A stretch of DNA of 64,000 nt from Proteinivorax hydrogeniformans. GTDB taxonomy: Bacteria; Bacillota; Proteinivoracia; Proteinivoracales; Proteinivoracaceae. The notes below the pieces were generated by a model. The model worked only from the letters and a program-made list of their open reading frames with translations. It was not told the DNA's origin and searched no databases. A program made the position numbers and the translations under genes. Location: positions 868,001-932,000 of the forward strand of contig NZ_CP159485.1 of the NCBI RefSeq assembly GCF_040515995.1, in the 5' to 3' direction. Positions 6,890 through 15,005 of this stretch are shown here, in pieces. Positions within the stretch are counted from its first letter, which is position 1, and every line of letters starts with the position of its first letter.

Positions 6890-8239
6890 ATGTCAAAGCT
6901 AAGATTAGACTATAAAAATGCGAGCTCCTTCTTAAAAGAAGGGGAAATGGAGATGATGGCACCTTTTGTAAAAGAGGCTCACCGTCAGCTTCATGATAAA
7001 ACTGGTGCTGGAAATGACTTTTTAGGTTGGGTTGATCTTCCTAAACAAATTGATGAAGATGAAATACAGGATTTAAAAGAAACAGCAGAACGTATAAAGA
7101 AGAACTGTGATGTGTTTTTAGTTATTGGAATAGGGGGATCATACTTAGGAGCAAAAGCAGCTATCGAGATGTTAAGCCATACATTCCATAATGAGTTAAG
7201 CCATGAAAGAAGAAAAGCACCTCAAATTCATTTTGTTGGTCAAAATATAAGTGGTACATATATGAAGCATTTAATGGAGTTAATTGAAAATAAGGAAGTA
7301 ATGGTAAACGTTATCTCAAAGTCTGGTACTACCACAGAGCCGGCAGTAGCGTTTAGAATAATTAGAGGATTCCTAGAAGAAAAGTATGGTAAAGAAGGGG
7401 CTAAGCAAAGGATTATAGCAACCACAGATAAGAGCAAAGGAGCTTTAAGAACTTTAGCTGACCAAGAAGGATATAAAACCTTTGTGATTGAAGACGACAT
7501 AGGTGGAAGATTCTCTGTGCTAACCCCTGTTGGTCTATTACCTATAGCAGTAAGTGGCGCTGATATTGATGAAATAATAAAAGGCGCAGCAATTGCGTAT
7601 GACGACTTTAAAAATTCTGATTTTAAGGACAATCACTGTTATCAATATGCGGTACTTAGAAATATTTTTTATCGTAAAGGAAAAACAGTGGAAGTAATGG
7701 CTAACTATGAACCTTCCTTAAATTATTTATCAGAATGGTGGAAGCAGCTTTACGGTGAAAGCGAAGGAAAAGACCATAAGGGTTTGTTCCCAGCCAGCGT
7801 TAACTTTACAACTGACTTACATTCTATGGGCCAATATATACAAGATGGGCTAAGAAATCTTTTTGAAACAGTAATAAAAGTCAAAAACCCCAAGGAAGAT
7901 ATTGCCCTGCCAACAGATGAGCAGGATCTTGACGGTCTAAATTACCTTGCCGGAAAAACCGTTAATTTTATAAACGAAAAGGCCTTACAAGGTACAATGT
8001 TAGCTCATACTGATGGCGGTGTACCTAATATCGTCCTAAATATAGATGAAATTTCAGAGCAAAGCTTTGGTTATCTAGTATACTTTTTTGAAAAAGCATG
8101 CGGAATAAGTGGATACTTGCTAGGAGTAAACCCATTTGACCAGCCGGGAGTGGAGGACTATAAAAAGAATATGTTTGCTCTTTTAGGAAAGAAAGGTTTC
8201 GAAAAAGAGAAAGAAAAATTAGAAAATAGACTAAAATAA
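6890..8239 (+). CDS. pgi: Glucose-6-phosphate isomerase
   Basis: This 449-aa enzyme interconverts glucose-6-phosphate and fructose-6-phosphate in glycolysis and gluconeogenesis. The length matches the short Gram-positive form. Visible motifs are [23 protein letters not shown] (phosphate binding), the signature [13 protein letters not shown] (from about residue 203), and a C-terminal region with the conserved Lys and [14 protein letters not shown]. The ATG has AGGAGG seven bases upstream. It is preceded by a 51-bp gap after murG and followed by a 72-bp gap, so cotranscription with neighbours is possible but no promoter was placed with confidence. Confidence 0.97.
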   Translation: MSKLRLDYKNASSFLKEGEMEMMAPFVKEAHRQLHDKTGAGNDFLGWVDLPKQIDEDEIQDLKETAERIKKNCDVFLVIGIGGSYLGAKAAIEMLSHTFHNELSHERRKAPQIHFVGQNISGTYMKHLMELIENKEVMVNVISKSGTTTEPAVAFRIIRGFLEEKYGKEGAKQRIIATTDKSKGALRTLADQEGYKTFVIEDDIGGRFSVLTPVGLLPIAVSGADIDEIIKGAAIAYDDFKNSDFKDNHCYQYAVLRNIFYRKGKTVEVMANYEPSLNYLSEWWKQLYGESEGKDHKGLFPASVNFTTDLHSMGQYIQDGLRNLFETVIKVKNPKEDIALPTDEQDLDGLNYLAGKTVNFINEKALQGTMLAHTDGGVPNIVLNIDEISEQSFGYLVYFFEKACGISGYLLGVNPFDQPGVEDYKKNMFALLGKKGFEKEKEKLENRLK

Positions 8240-8311
8240 CCCCAAAAATGCAGGAATTCTCCGTTGGTTGTAGAAATATTACAACAATAGTAAAGAAAGG
8301 CGGGGAAGACT

Positions 8312-9019
8312 ATGCTTGGATGCGCTTTAATTGCTGCAAGAAAATTTGTGCAAGAAAGTTACCCGGATTGCCAGCTTGCTATTTTGGCAGGAAGCGTAGT
8401 CAGGGGAGAGGGCAATGAAAACTCTGACTTAGACATTGTAATTATAAATAAAACAGAGCCATCACCTTATCGTAAGTCTTTAATCTATGATAAATGGCCT
8501 ATCGAGGTGTTCGTCTACGATGATAAAAGTTTTGACACATTCTGCGATATTGGTGTGCAAAAAGCTCGTCCCTTTTTGATGAGTATGATTGTGGAAGGGA
8601 TACCCATAGTGGATACCAAAAAGAATGTTAATGTTCTAAAAAGAGAATTCGAGGATGTAATTAAAAAAGGACCTAAACCTTTAAGTGACGATGAAATAAA
8701 AGAGTACCGACTAAAGATAACTGAGATGGTAGAAGACTTAAAAGGGTCAAGTGACCATTTTGAGTCAACTTTTATAGTAAACCGACTCTCCTTCTTATTA
8801 TCAGAATTTGTGATGAGATTAAATAGGCATTGGATAGGTGAAGGGAAATGGATGCATAGAGAGCTTATAGAATTTGATTCAAAATACGCTGAAAGATTTA
8901 ATAGAGCTTTTGCATCATTTTACTCCAATAAAGATAAGGACAGACTTATCGAGTTTGTAGAAGAAAACTTGGCAAGCGTAGGAGGTTTTCTGTTTTCTGG
9001 TTATAGAGATGTACGATGA
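8312..9019 (+). CDS. Nucleotidyltransferase-fold protein with C-terminal helical domain
   Basis: This 235-aa protein has a polymerase-beta-like nucleotidyltransferase core: Gly27-Ser28, then Asp39-x-Asp41 in NENSDLDIVII, and IEVFVYD as a third strand. The rest (about residues 110-235) is helical and acidic or basic. The layout is like aminoglycoside or MNT-type adenylyltransferases with a fused substrate-binding helical domain. In two-gene toxin-antitoxin systems the two parts are separate; here they are in one chain and no partner gene is present. The target is unknown. The ATG has an AAAGGCGGGG site upstream, and the 3' end runs into a shared terminator. Confidence 0.75.
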   Translation: MLGCALIAARKFVQESYPDCQLAILAGSVVRGEGNENSDLDIVIINKTEPSPYRKSLIYDKWPIEVFVYDDKSFDTFCDIGVQKARPFLMSMIVEGIPIVDTKKNVNVLKREFEDVIKKGPKPLSDDEIKEYRLKITEMVEDLKGSSDHFESTFIVNRLSFLLSEFVMRLNRHWIGEGKWMHRELIEFDSKYAERFNRAFASFYSNKDKDRLIEFVEENLASVGGFLFSGYRDVR

Positions 9020-9036
9020 AAAAAATGTTAGTAATA

Positions 9037-9067
9037 AAAAAACCGTGAGTACTATACTCACGGTTTT
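9037..9067. terminator. Bidirectional terminator
   Basis: The stem AAAACCGTGAGT (9039-9050) pairs with ACTCACGGTTTT (9056-9067). It serves the nucleotidyltransferase gene (+) and overlaps the TGA stop and last codons of the ogt gene on the minus strand. Confidence 0.9.
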
Positions 9068-9519
9068 AATCCTTCCATATCTAAAAGCTTCTTTTTATTT
9101 TCAAGTTTTCCCGAATAGCCGATTAAGGATCCATCCTTGCCCACAACTCTGTGGCAGGGGATAATAATAGGTATTGGATTTTTGTTATTGGCCTGCCCGA
9201 CTGCTCTCACAGCTTTTGGGTTGCCTATAGCCTTTGCAACTTGACCATATGAGATTGTGTCGCCATATGGGACCATTTTTAGATAATCCCAAACAGCCAT
9301 CTGAAAATATGAGCCCTGGGGCTTTACGGGTACGGCAAATTTTTTTAGTGTGCCTTTAAAGTATTTTTGTAGTTCATCTTCAGCTTGGTTAAGTAACGTA
9401 GTTTCTTTTTCCTCTAAGCTATCTTCAGCTAGGGTCCCAAACACTATTTTTTGTAAGGCTTGTTCATTAGCAACTAGTGTTAGATCACCTAAAGGACTAT
9501 TTACGATTTTATAATACAT
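9058..9519 (-). CDS. ogt: Methylated-DNA--protein-cysteine methyltransferase
   Basis: This 153-aa suicide repair protein removes alkyl groups from O6 of guanine (and O4 of thymine) onto its own cysteine. The active site is IPCHRV, with acceptor Cys122 followed by His123 and Arg124. The helix-turn-helix region YGQVAKAIGNPKAVRAVGQA supplies the DNA-binding and arginine-finger elements, and GKLENKKKLLDMEG is a typical end. It is of the short Ogt type with no Ada domain. It is monocistronic, ends in the terminator shared with the nucleotidyltransferase gene, and diverges from the GDPD gene. Confidence 0.96.
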   Translation of the reverse strand: MYYKIVNSPLGDLTLVANEQALQKIVFGTLAEDSLEEKETTLLNQAEDELQKYFKGTLKKFAVPVKPQGSYFQMAVWDYLKMVPYGDTISYGQVAKAIGNPKAVRAVGQANNKNPIPIIIPCHRVVGKDGSLIGYSGKLENKKKLLDMEGLKP

Positions 9520-9599
9520 GCTTTATCTCCTTTGTTTGTTATCTCACAGCTTGCAGCTGTTTAAAATAAAAATGAAATAATTATATTAGGACATATTTA

Positions 9600-9628
9600 T
9601 TGGACAATGATAGTTTTATGTATATAAT
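9600..9628 (+). promoter_or_regulatory. Sigma-A promoter of the GDPD gene
   Basis: TTGGAC (9600-9605) and a perfect TATAAT (9623-9628) are spaced by 17 bp. Transcription would start near 9635, about 50 bp before the ATG at 9685. Confidence 0.8.
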
Positions 9629-9684
9629 TTTAGCACTGCTAGTAATTAAGTCAATGGAAACATTAAACTTAAGGAGAGGTTATT

Positions 9685-10422
9685 ATGACAAAAATTCTTG
9701 CCCATAGGGGTGATAGTAAAGTGGCGCCAGAAAATACTATAGCTGCCTTTAAAAGTGCTATTTCCAAAGGGGTAGATGGTGTTGAATTTGACGTCCAGCT
9801 TACTAAAGATGGCGTGCCAATTGTTTTTCATGATGAAAAACTTAAACGCTGCACAAATGTTAGGGGATACCTAAAAGACTATACATACAGCCAATTAAAG
9901 AATTTAGATTGTGGTGGCTGGTTTGACGATAGGTTTGCTAATACTAAAATTCCAACACTGAAAGAAGTGTTAGAACTATTTTGGCAGAAGAAATTTATTT
10001 TAAATGTGGAGCTTAAAAATGGATATGTTAACTATCCTGGCATTGAAGAAAAAGTATTAGAGCTAATCCAAAGCTATGATCTTATGGATAATGTTATTAT
10101 ATCTTCTTTTAATCATCAAAGCATTATTAGGGTGAAAAAACTATGTTCTAACATTAAAACAGGGCTCTTATATAGGGCAAAAATATACAAGCCATGGGAA
10201 TATGCTAAAAGAGTAACAAACTCTGATGCAGTGCATCCTAATTATTTCAGCATCACAAAAAAGGAAATAGCGGAATCTCAAAAAAACAATGTGGATGTAA
10301 ACGTATTTACTGTTGATAAAGAAAAAGATATTAAACAATTTATTCGATGGAATGTTGATATTTTAATTACCAACTATCCAGAACTAGCGATGAAAATTAG
10401 AAAAGAACTATCAAAAATGTAA
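9685..10422 (+). CDS. Glycerophosphodiester phosphodiesterase
   Basis: This 245-aa TIM-barrel enzyme hydrolyses glycerophosphodiesters from deacylated phospholipids to glycerol-3-phosphate and an alcohol. The catalytic set is clear: His7-Arg8, Glu34 and Asp36 in VEFDVQLTKDG, and His49 in FHDEKLKR. There is no signal peptide, so it is probably cytosolic like UgpQ, and length fits that subgroup. Its product could feed the glycerol operon at the end of the window, but there is no physical link. The ATG has an AAGGAGAGG site upstream and its own promoter. Confidence 0.92.
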   Translation: MTKILAHRGDSKVAPENTIAAFKSAISKGVDGVEFDVQLTKDGVPIVFHDEKLKRCTNVRGYLKDYTYSQLKNLDCGGWFDDRFANTKIPTLKEVLELFWQKKFILNVELKNGYVNYPGIEEKVLELIQSYDLMDNVIISSFNHQSIIRVKKLCSNIKTGLLYRAKIYKPWEYAKRVTNSDAVHPNYFSITKKEIAESQKNNVDVNVFTVDKEKDIKQFIRWNVDILITNYPELAMKIRKELSKM

Positions 10423-10476
10423 GAATGGGTAAAAAAGCAAAGTTTTTTAAAAAAAGTTAAAAAAAATTTAAAAATG

Positions 10477-10503
10477 TGAAACATTTTGGTCATAGTTATC
10501 GTC
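10477..10503 (+). promoter_or_regulatory. ECF-sigma-type promoter
   Basis: TGAAAC (10477-10482) and CGTC (10500-10503) are separated by 17 bp and followed by TATATATA. The arrangement matches ECF sigma promoters (AAC-containing -35, CGTC -10). It closely resembles the element at 30277-30302 ahead of this window's ECF sigma gene, which has a 16-bp spacer. Confidence 0.65.
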
Positions 10504-10542
10504 TATATATATAAATAGGGAGTTAAAATAGGGGGTAACTTT

Positions 10543-10887
10543 TTGAGAAAAAATATCTTTATGTTGGTGGGTGTTATAGGTATAGTAGCATTAGGGGTTA
10601 TATTATTTAATAATAGTGGATCGTGTCTTACTATAAATGTAGAAACAAATCAGGAAAGCACTGTGATATTTAATGGGAGAGTAGTAGGTAAAAACAGTGC
10701 ATCAATAGAGGTGGCTACAGGGGTAAATAGAATAGTGGTAAAAGCTACTGATGGCACCTATTGGGTAGGGCAGTGGGAGGCCAAGGAAGGAACAGCAGAT
10801 GAATTTTTGGATAATGTCAAAGCAACTGGCAATTATCACCCCAATCAGTCTAGAAAAGGCACACTAGATTTAGAAATAGTTTTTTAA
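10543..10887 (+). CDS. Membrane-anchored PEGA-like extracytoplasmic protein
   Basis: This 114-aa protein starts with TTG behind AGGGGGTAAC. Residues 5-22 (FMLVGVIGIVALGVILF) form a signal anchor, and the rest is an all-beta extracytoplasmic domain. The domain resembles PEGA repeats: an INVETN strand, then VIFNGRVVGKN, and WVGQWE near the end. The PEGA domain of the sigma-operon protein at 30895 contains the parallel sequence pattern (VFLDGEKIGKT, then IWQGQF). A Cys at about residue 28 is too far and lacks a lipobox. Function is unknown; the promoter suggests it belongs to the ECF regulon. It ends at a strong bidirectional terminator. Confidence 0.65.
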   Translation: MRKNIFMLVGVIGIVALGVILFNNSGSCLTINVETNQESTVIFNGRVVGKNSASIEVATGVNRIVVKATDGTYWVGQWEAKEGTADEFLDNVKATGNYHPNQSRKGTLDLEIVF

Positions 10888-10920
10888 AAAATTATAGTGA
10901 CAAGGCCTAGCAGTCGAATT

Positions 10921-10976
10921 ATATGAAAAGGGGGCTGTCTCTTAAAAAGAATAAGAGACGGCCCCCTTTTTCATAT
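10921..10976. terminator. Strong bidirectional terminator
   Basis: A long stem runs from AAAAGGGGG through GTCTCTTA with one bulged or mismatched position, then its complement GGCCCCCTTTT, with flanking ATATGA/TCATAT. It separates the PEGA-like gene (+) from the MATE gene (-). Confidence 0.9.
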
Positions 10977-10988
10977 TTTTATTAACGC

Positions 10989-12413
10989 CTAAATAGCCTT
11001 TTTCAAGGTAATAGCACTGCGCTCTTTATCATCATCTTTGGAATCTATTTTCACAGTTTTCCATTTACCAGTTTTAAAAAATATAAAATTTAACATGCCT
11101 GCGAGAAAATTGGTTGAAGCAATGGCCACCCAAATCCCAGTTTCTTGCATGTTTAACTGAAAAGCCAAATAATAAGCCAGAGGCACCCTTACAAAAAGCC
11201 AGCTAAACAAAGTAGTTAAAAATGGCATTAAAGTATAGCCGGCTCCCTGCATAGATCTTGAAAAAATTATAGCCATGGCATGAAAAGGCTCTGCCAAAGC
11301 AAGACAAATCAAAAGAGTACGTCCCATTGAAATAAGCTCTGGTGATGCTTCTGAAGAAAAGAAGGTTAGAAACTCCGTTGAAAAAATAACAAATATCAAT
11401 GCTACTGTGGACATAAAACCTGCGGCTAGTAGCATACATAAATATCCTGATTTTTCAGCTCTATCCTTATTCCCTGCCCCCAAATTCATTCCTGATAGTG
11501 TAGCAGCAGCGGTCCCAATAGCCAATCCTGGCATCAAGGCATATTGATTAAGATTCATACCTATAGTAAAAGTGGCGTTGGCTAAATCCTCCGCTGTGGT
11601 TCTGGCTAAAAGAGCAAATATAATAACAGTACTTAAATTTCTGGAAAGGCCTTGAAGTCCAGCTGGCAAACCGATAGTCAGAATTTGTTTAATTACCTTA
11701 AATACAGGCTTGTATAGCTGTTGAAAGGTTATGGTAATTATAAACTTGCCGGTAAGTAATGCTCCCCAACCTAAAGAGGCCCCAACGAGCCTAGCTAACG
11801 CTGTACCAATTGCCGCTCCAGTAACTCCCAAAGTTGGAATTGGTCCAAAACCAAAAATAAAAATATAATTAAATAAAATGTTAAGCAAATTCATAACTAT
11901 ATCTATAATAAGGGGTGTTACAGTGTCTCCTGCCCCTTGAAATATTGAACGGGCTACAAAATTTAATAAAAAAAGCGGAACGCTTAGAAAAAACACTGTC
12001 ATATATCCTATAGCTAACTCCGATGTTTCAGGGCCTGCTCCCATCAAATTCAAGATAGAACTTTGGGTTAAAAGACCAAGTGGTACCATAATTACAGAAA
12101 TTAGTAGCGCCAAAATAAACGCTTGACCAGCTGCAGAAGATGCCTGTTTATGATCACCCATTCCGATAAATCTAGCGACCATTGCTGTAGCTCCCGTAGA
12201 TATAGCCATAACAAGGACCATAGCAATCATAACAATTTGCCTTCCAAACCCTACCGCGGCAATAGCGTTGTCGCCAAATGAACCCACCATTTTAATGTCA
12301 ACAGTCCCAATAACAACCTGCAATAGTGATTGGCAGACTATAGGCCAAGCTAGTAGCAATATTCCTGATAGAATGCTCTTATCTTGAGTTAAAAGCTCTT
12401 TTCTAGATTTCAA
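10989..12413 (-). CDS. MATE-family multidrug/Na+ antiporter
   Basis: This 474-aa protein with about twelve membrane helices is in two homologous halves. The first has LAWPIVCQSLLQVVIGTVDIKMVG with GATAMVARFIG, and the second has GLPAGLQGLSRNLSTVIIF with GTAAATLSGMNLGAGNKD. These are MatE-domain signatures of the NorM/DinF superfamily, which exports drugs or metabolites using a Na+ or H+ gradient. The substrate cannot be told. The start is TTG with an AGGGGGGC ribosome site upstream on the minus strand. A charged ~25-residue cytoplasmic tail follows the last helix. It is monocistronic. Confidence 0.92.
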   Translation of the reverse strand: MKSRKELLTQDKSILSGILLLAWPIVCQSLLQVVIGTVDIKMVGSFGDNAIAAVGFGRQIVMIAMVLVMAISTGATAMVARFIGMGDHKQASSAAGQAFILALLISVIMVPLGLLTQSSILNLMGAGPETSELAIGYMTVFFLSVPLFLLNFVARSIFQGAGDTVTPLIIDIVMNLLNILFNYIFIFGFGPIPTLGVTGAAIGTALARLVGASLGWGALLTGKFIITITFQQLYKPVFKVIKQILTIGLPAGLQGLSRNLSTVIIFALLARTTAEDLANATFTIGMNLNQYALMPGLAIGTAAATLSGMNLGAGNKDRAEKSGYLCMLLAAGFMSTVALIFVIFSTEFLTFFSSEASPELISMGRTLLICLALAEPFHAMAIIFSRSMQGAGYTLMPFLTTLFSWLFVRVPLAYYLAFQLNMQETGIWVAIASTNFLAGMLNFIFFKTGKWKTVKIDSKDDDKERSAITLKKAI

Positions 12414-12598
12414 ATATCAGCCCCCCTTTATATAGATTATATCATTTAGATTACAAAAAAAATAGGGTGCAAAAATAAAAAACCTAGTCTAAAAAAGAAA
12501 TAAGTACATATTTATTAGTAGTTCAACAAAAAAACTTTATAGAAAGAAGGGAATATAAAGATGATATAGAATATTTAAATATTAGGAGGTGTAAGTTT

Positions 12599-13300
12599 AT
12601 GTTTGTTAGAAGTAGAATGACAGAAAATGTAGTGACGATTGGGCCTAAAAGATCACTTTATGAGGCGCTTATACTATTTGAAAAAAATCAATATGAAGGG
12701 TTGCCGGTATTAGATAAAGGGGTGCTTAGGGGAATTATTACAGAAAAAAATATCATGCGAGAGTTTTGTGCTTTTTGCGCAAAACAAAACATATCTGCAG
12801 GGGTTGATATCGACTTACCACTACCCTTTAGTACAAGTAAACTTGAATTAGATGTCAACAAAAGAAGAATAGCTCAGTTTTTACATTATAGAACTGTAGA
12901 GGAGCTTATGGAGACAGATATACAATCAATCGATAAAGAAACACCAATCGAAGAAGCAGCCGATATAATGCTAAAGAAAGATATCACCATATTACCTGTG
13001 GTTAACGAAATTGGTGAGTTAAGAGGAGTAATAACAAAATCCGATATTTTAGCTGTTTTTGACGAAATTTTTGCTGTTGGTGAAAAAGGGGAAAGAATTA
13101 CTGTCGCTGTTGACGATGTAGTGGGTAGTCTAGGGAAAATAACTGGAACTTTAAGAAATGCCAAAATAAATATTCTTTCAGTGGTCACTACTATACCGAG
13201 GTATCGGGATGTTAGCCTAGTAACTTTAAAAGTAGAACAAGGCGAAAAAGCCCGCGAAGTATTAGAAAACAATCATTTTAAAGTTTTATCTTCCATATAA
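12599..13300 (+). CDS. CBS-pair protein with C-terminal ACT-like domain (AcuB type)
   Basis: This 233-aa cytosolic protein has two CBS motifs (about residues 5-60 and 97-152), each ending in a typical GIIT or GVIT turn. An ACT-like ligand domain follows (about 165-230: VDDVVGSLGKITGTLRNAK and VSLVTLKVE). A ~40-residue insertion separates the CBS motifs. This arrangement occurs in AcuB and related proteins, thought to sense adenine nucleotides and amino acids. No acuA or acuC partner is next to it, so the name acuB is not assigned. The ATG has AGGAGGTG upstream and a terminator follows directly. Confidence 0.85.
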   Translation: MFVRSRMTENVVTIGPKRSLYEALILFEKNQYEGLPVLDKGVLRGIITEKNIMREFCAFCAKQNISAGVDIDLPLPFSTSKLELDVNKRRIAQFLHYRTVEELMETDIQSIDKETPIEEAADIMLKKDITILPVVNEIGELRGVITKSDILAVFDEIFAVGEKGERITVAVDDVVGSLGKITGTLRNAKINILSVVTTIPRYRDVSLVTLKVEQGEKAREVLENNHFKVLSSI

Positions 13301-13336
13301 TAAAAAAACTCAGCCAAGTGGCTGAGTTTTTTTATT
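13299..13336. terminator. Bidirectional terminator
   Basis: AATAAAAAAACTCAGCC pairs with its complement around AAGT, with long A and T flanks. It lies between the CBS/ACT gene (+) and thiE (-). Confidence 0.93.
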
Positions 13337-13339
13337 ATA

Positions 13340-13969
13340 TTATTTTGCTAGGCTTTTAGATAAATCAGCTGCTGCTTTTTGGATGTTCTGCTCTTTAAGT
13401 ATGCCAGAAGAAACTGCTACGCCATCAATATATGAGGTAGGAACTTTATCAATATTTTTTGTGTTAATACCACCTATTGCCACTACAGGTAAGCTTATTG
13501 ATTTTTTAATATCTTTAAGCAAATCCATAGACATTGCAATGGCGTTAGTTTTAGTAGAACTTGTAAATAAAGCGCCTGCACCGACATAGTCTGCACCAGC
13601 ATTTTGCGCTAATATCGCCTGTTTAATTGTCTTAGTAGTAGCACCAATTATTTTTTCTCTGCCTAAAAGCTCTCTTGCCTCTTTGATAGGGGCGTCTTGT
13701 TGACCTAGGTGTACTCCATTGCAATTTATAAGTAAGGCTACATCAAGTCGATCGTTAACAACTAAGGGTATATTGTATTTGTCTGTGAGCTTTTTTAGTG
13801 CTCTTCCAACTAATAGCATATCTTTAGTGCTACTGTTTTTAGCACGTAGCTGGACAAAAGAAACTCCACCTAAAATGGCTCTTGCAACTTGCTCACAAAA
13901 ACAATCAACATCCTCATTGTTATAATCTGCAACCAAATATAACTTATAACAAACTTTGTTTTTTTGCAC
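13340..13969 (-). CDS. thiE: Thiamine-phosphate synthase
   Basis: This 209-aa TIM-barrel enzyme joins HMP pyrophosphate and thiazole phosphate to make thiamine phosphate. Motifs include VQLRAKNSSTKDM (pyrophosphate and Mg site), VNDRLDVALLINCNGVHLGQ, and ADYVGAGALFTSSTKTNA with VVAIGGI toward the phosphate-binding end. The length is normal. It is the second gene of a thiD-thiE operon, 40 bp after thiD, and is read from the TPP-riboswitch leader upstream of thiD. Thiazole kinase (thiM) and de novo genes are not in the window, so only the later part of the pathway is visible. Confidence 0.95.
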   Translation of the reverse strand: MQKNKVCYKLYLVADYNNEDVDCFCEQVARAILGGVSFVQLRAKNSSTKDMLLVGRALKKLTDKYNIPLVVNDRLDVALLINCNGVHLGQQDAPIKEARELLGREKIIGATTKTIKQAILAQNAGADYVGAGALFTSSTKTNAIAMSMDLLKDIKKSISLPVVAIGGINTKNIDKVPTSYIDGVAVSSGILKEQNIQKAAADLSKSLAK

Positions 13970-14009
13970 GAATAAACCTCCTTACTTATTAAAATAATAT
14001 GATATTAAT

Positions 14010-14810
14010 CTAATAAGACACTTTTATGTTGTGATACATAGGCCCATGGCCCTTACCGATGTTAACTGGAGCTTCCTTAATTGCGGACAAGACAAAATTT
14101 CTGCCTAGCTTAACAGCGTGATATAAGTTTTCTCCTTTAGCTAAAGAAGCTGCTATGGCTGCAGAAAGAGTACAACCAGTACCATGGGTGTTTTTGGAAT
14201 CCACTCGTTGCGAGCTAAATCTATGGAAATTTTCCCCATCAAAAAGTATGTCTGTTAGGTTATTTCCTGGCATATGGCCACCTTTAAGTAAGATATTTTT
14301 AGCACCCATATCTCTCATTTTAAAAATTGCCTGCATCATGTCCTCATTTGTTTGAATGCTAATGCCCGCTATTAGCTCAGCTTCTGGAATATTAGGAGTT
14401 ATTAGATAACACAGAGGAAGGAGGTTTTTAACAAGATGCTTTTCGTCCCCTTTTTTTAATAGAAAATCTCCCGATTTTGCTACCATAACAGGGTCTAAAA
14501 CAACCCTTTTAAGGCTTGTAGCTTTGAGAGCTTTACAAACGGCATTAATTATTTCGGCATTAGATAGCATGCCAATTTTGCAAGCGTCAACTCCGATATC
14601 TTTGCTCACCATTTCAATTTGATCATAAATTAGCTTTGGACTGATATCCATAACAGAGCGTACCCCAACTGTATTTTGAGCGGTTACAGCAGTAATAGCT
14701 GACATTCCATAGACATCAAAGGCTTGAAACGTTTTAAGGTCAGCTTGGATACCCGCTCCTCCACCGCTATCAGAGCCAGCTATTGTTAAAGCCTTGCATA
14801 AATTTTTCAT
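14010..14810 (-). CDS. thiD: Hydroxymethylpyrimidine/phosphomethylpyrimidine kinase
   Basis: This 266-aa ribokinase-family enzyme phosphorylates HMP and then HMP-P to HMP-PP for thiamine synthesis. It shows IAGSDSGGGAGIQADLKTF near the N-terminus and the C-terminal anion-hole motif THGTGCTLSAAIAASLAKG. I placed the start at the ATG at 14810, which has GGAGGGCAAT just upstream on the minus strand. An in-frame extension to 14843 would run into the riboswitch terminator and is rejected. The ribosome site lies immediately after the terminator hairpin, so expression depends on read-through. Confidence 0.95.
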   Translation of the reverse strand: MKNLCKALTIAGSDSGGGAGIQADLKTFQAFDVYGMSAITAVTAQNTVGVRSVMDISPKLIYDQIEMVSKDIGVDACKIGMLSNAEIINAVCKALKATSLKRVVLDPVMVAKSGDFLLKKGDEKHLVKNLLPLCYLITPNIPEAELIAGISIQTNEDMMQAIFKMRDMGAKNILLKGGHMPGNNLTDILFDGENFHRFSSQRVDSKNTHGTGCTLSAAIAASLAKGENLYHAVKLGRNFVLSAIKEAPVNIGKGHGPMYHNIKVSY

Positions 14811-14821
14811 ATTGCCCTCCT

Positions 14822-14860
14822 TAAAAAAAACACAATTCCTCAAAAATGTAGGAATTGTGT
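14822..14860 (-). terminator. Riboswitch-controlled terminator
   Basis: On the minus strand, ACACAATTCCT pairs with AGGAATTGTGT around a short loop and is followed by eight U's. It lies between the TPP aptamer and the thiD ribosome site, so it is the expression platform: transcription stops when TPP is bound. Confidence 0.85.
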
Positions 14861-14875
14861 CATATTTGATAACAT

Positions 14876-14963
14876 ACTACTCTTTCCTACGCTGGATTTA
14901 ACCAGATCAGGTTCAAAGGGTCAAGAGTTATACTCTTTCTCAGCTACATGAGCTCCCCTAGAG
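14876..14963 (-). ncRNA. TPP riboswitch aptamer (THI element)
   Basis: Reading the minus strand from ~14963: GGGGAGC, then GCTGAGA, ACCCTTTGAACCTGATCTGG, TTAAATCCAGCGTAGGAAAG. These are the conserved segments of the thi-box aptamer in the right order (P1-P2 with CTGAGA for pyrimidine recognition, and ACCTGATC-TGG with GCGTAGGGA-like for pyrophosphate). It controls thiD-thiE by transcription attenuation. Confidence 0.97.
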
Positions 14964-14992
14964 AAAATGCCTAAATATTTAATTTTACAGCT

Positions 14993-15001
14993 ATTATAAC
15001 A
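14993..15001 (-). promoter_or_regulatory. Extended -10 promoter for the thi operon
   Basis: The minus strand has TGTTATAAT, an extended -10 (TGnTATAAT), about 30 bp upstream of the riboswitch 5' end. A -35 match is weak, as is common for extended -10 promoters. Confidence 0.55.
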
Positions 15002-15005
15002 TAGA

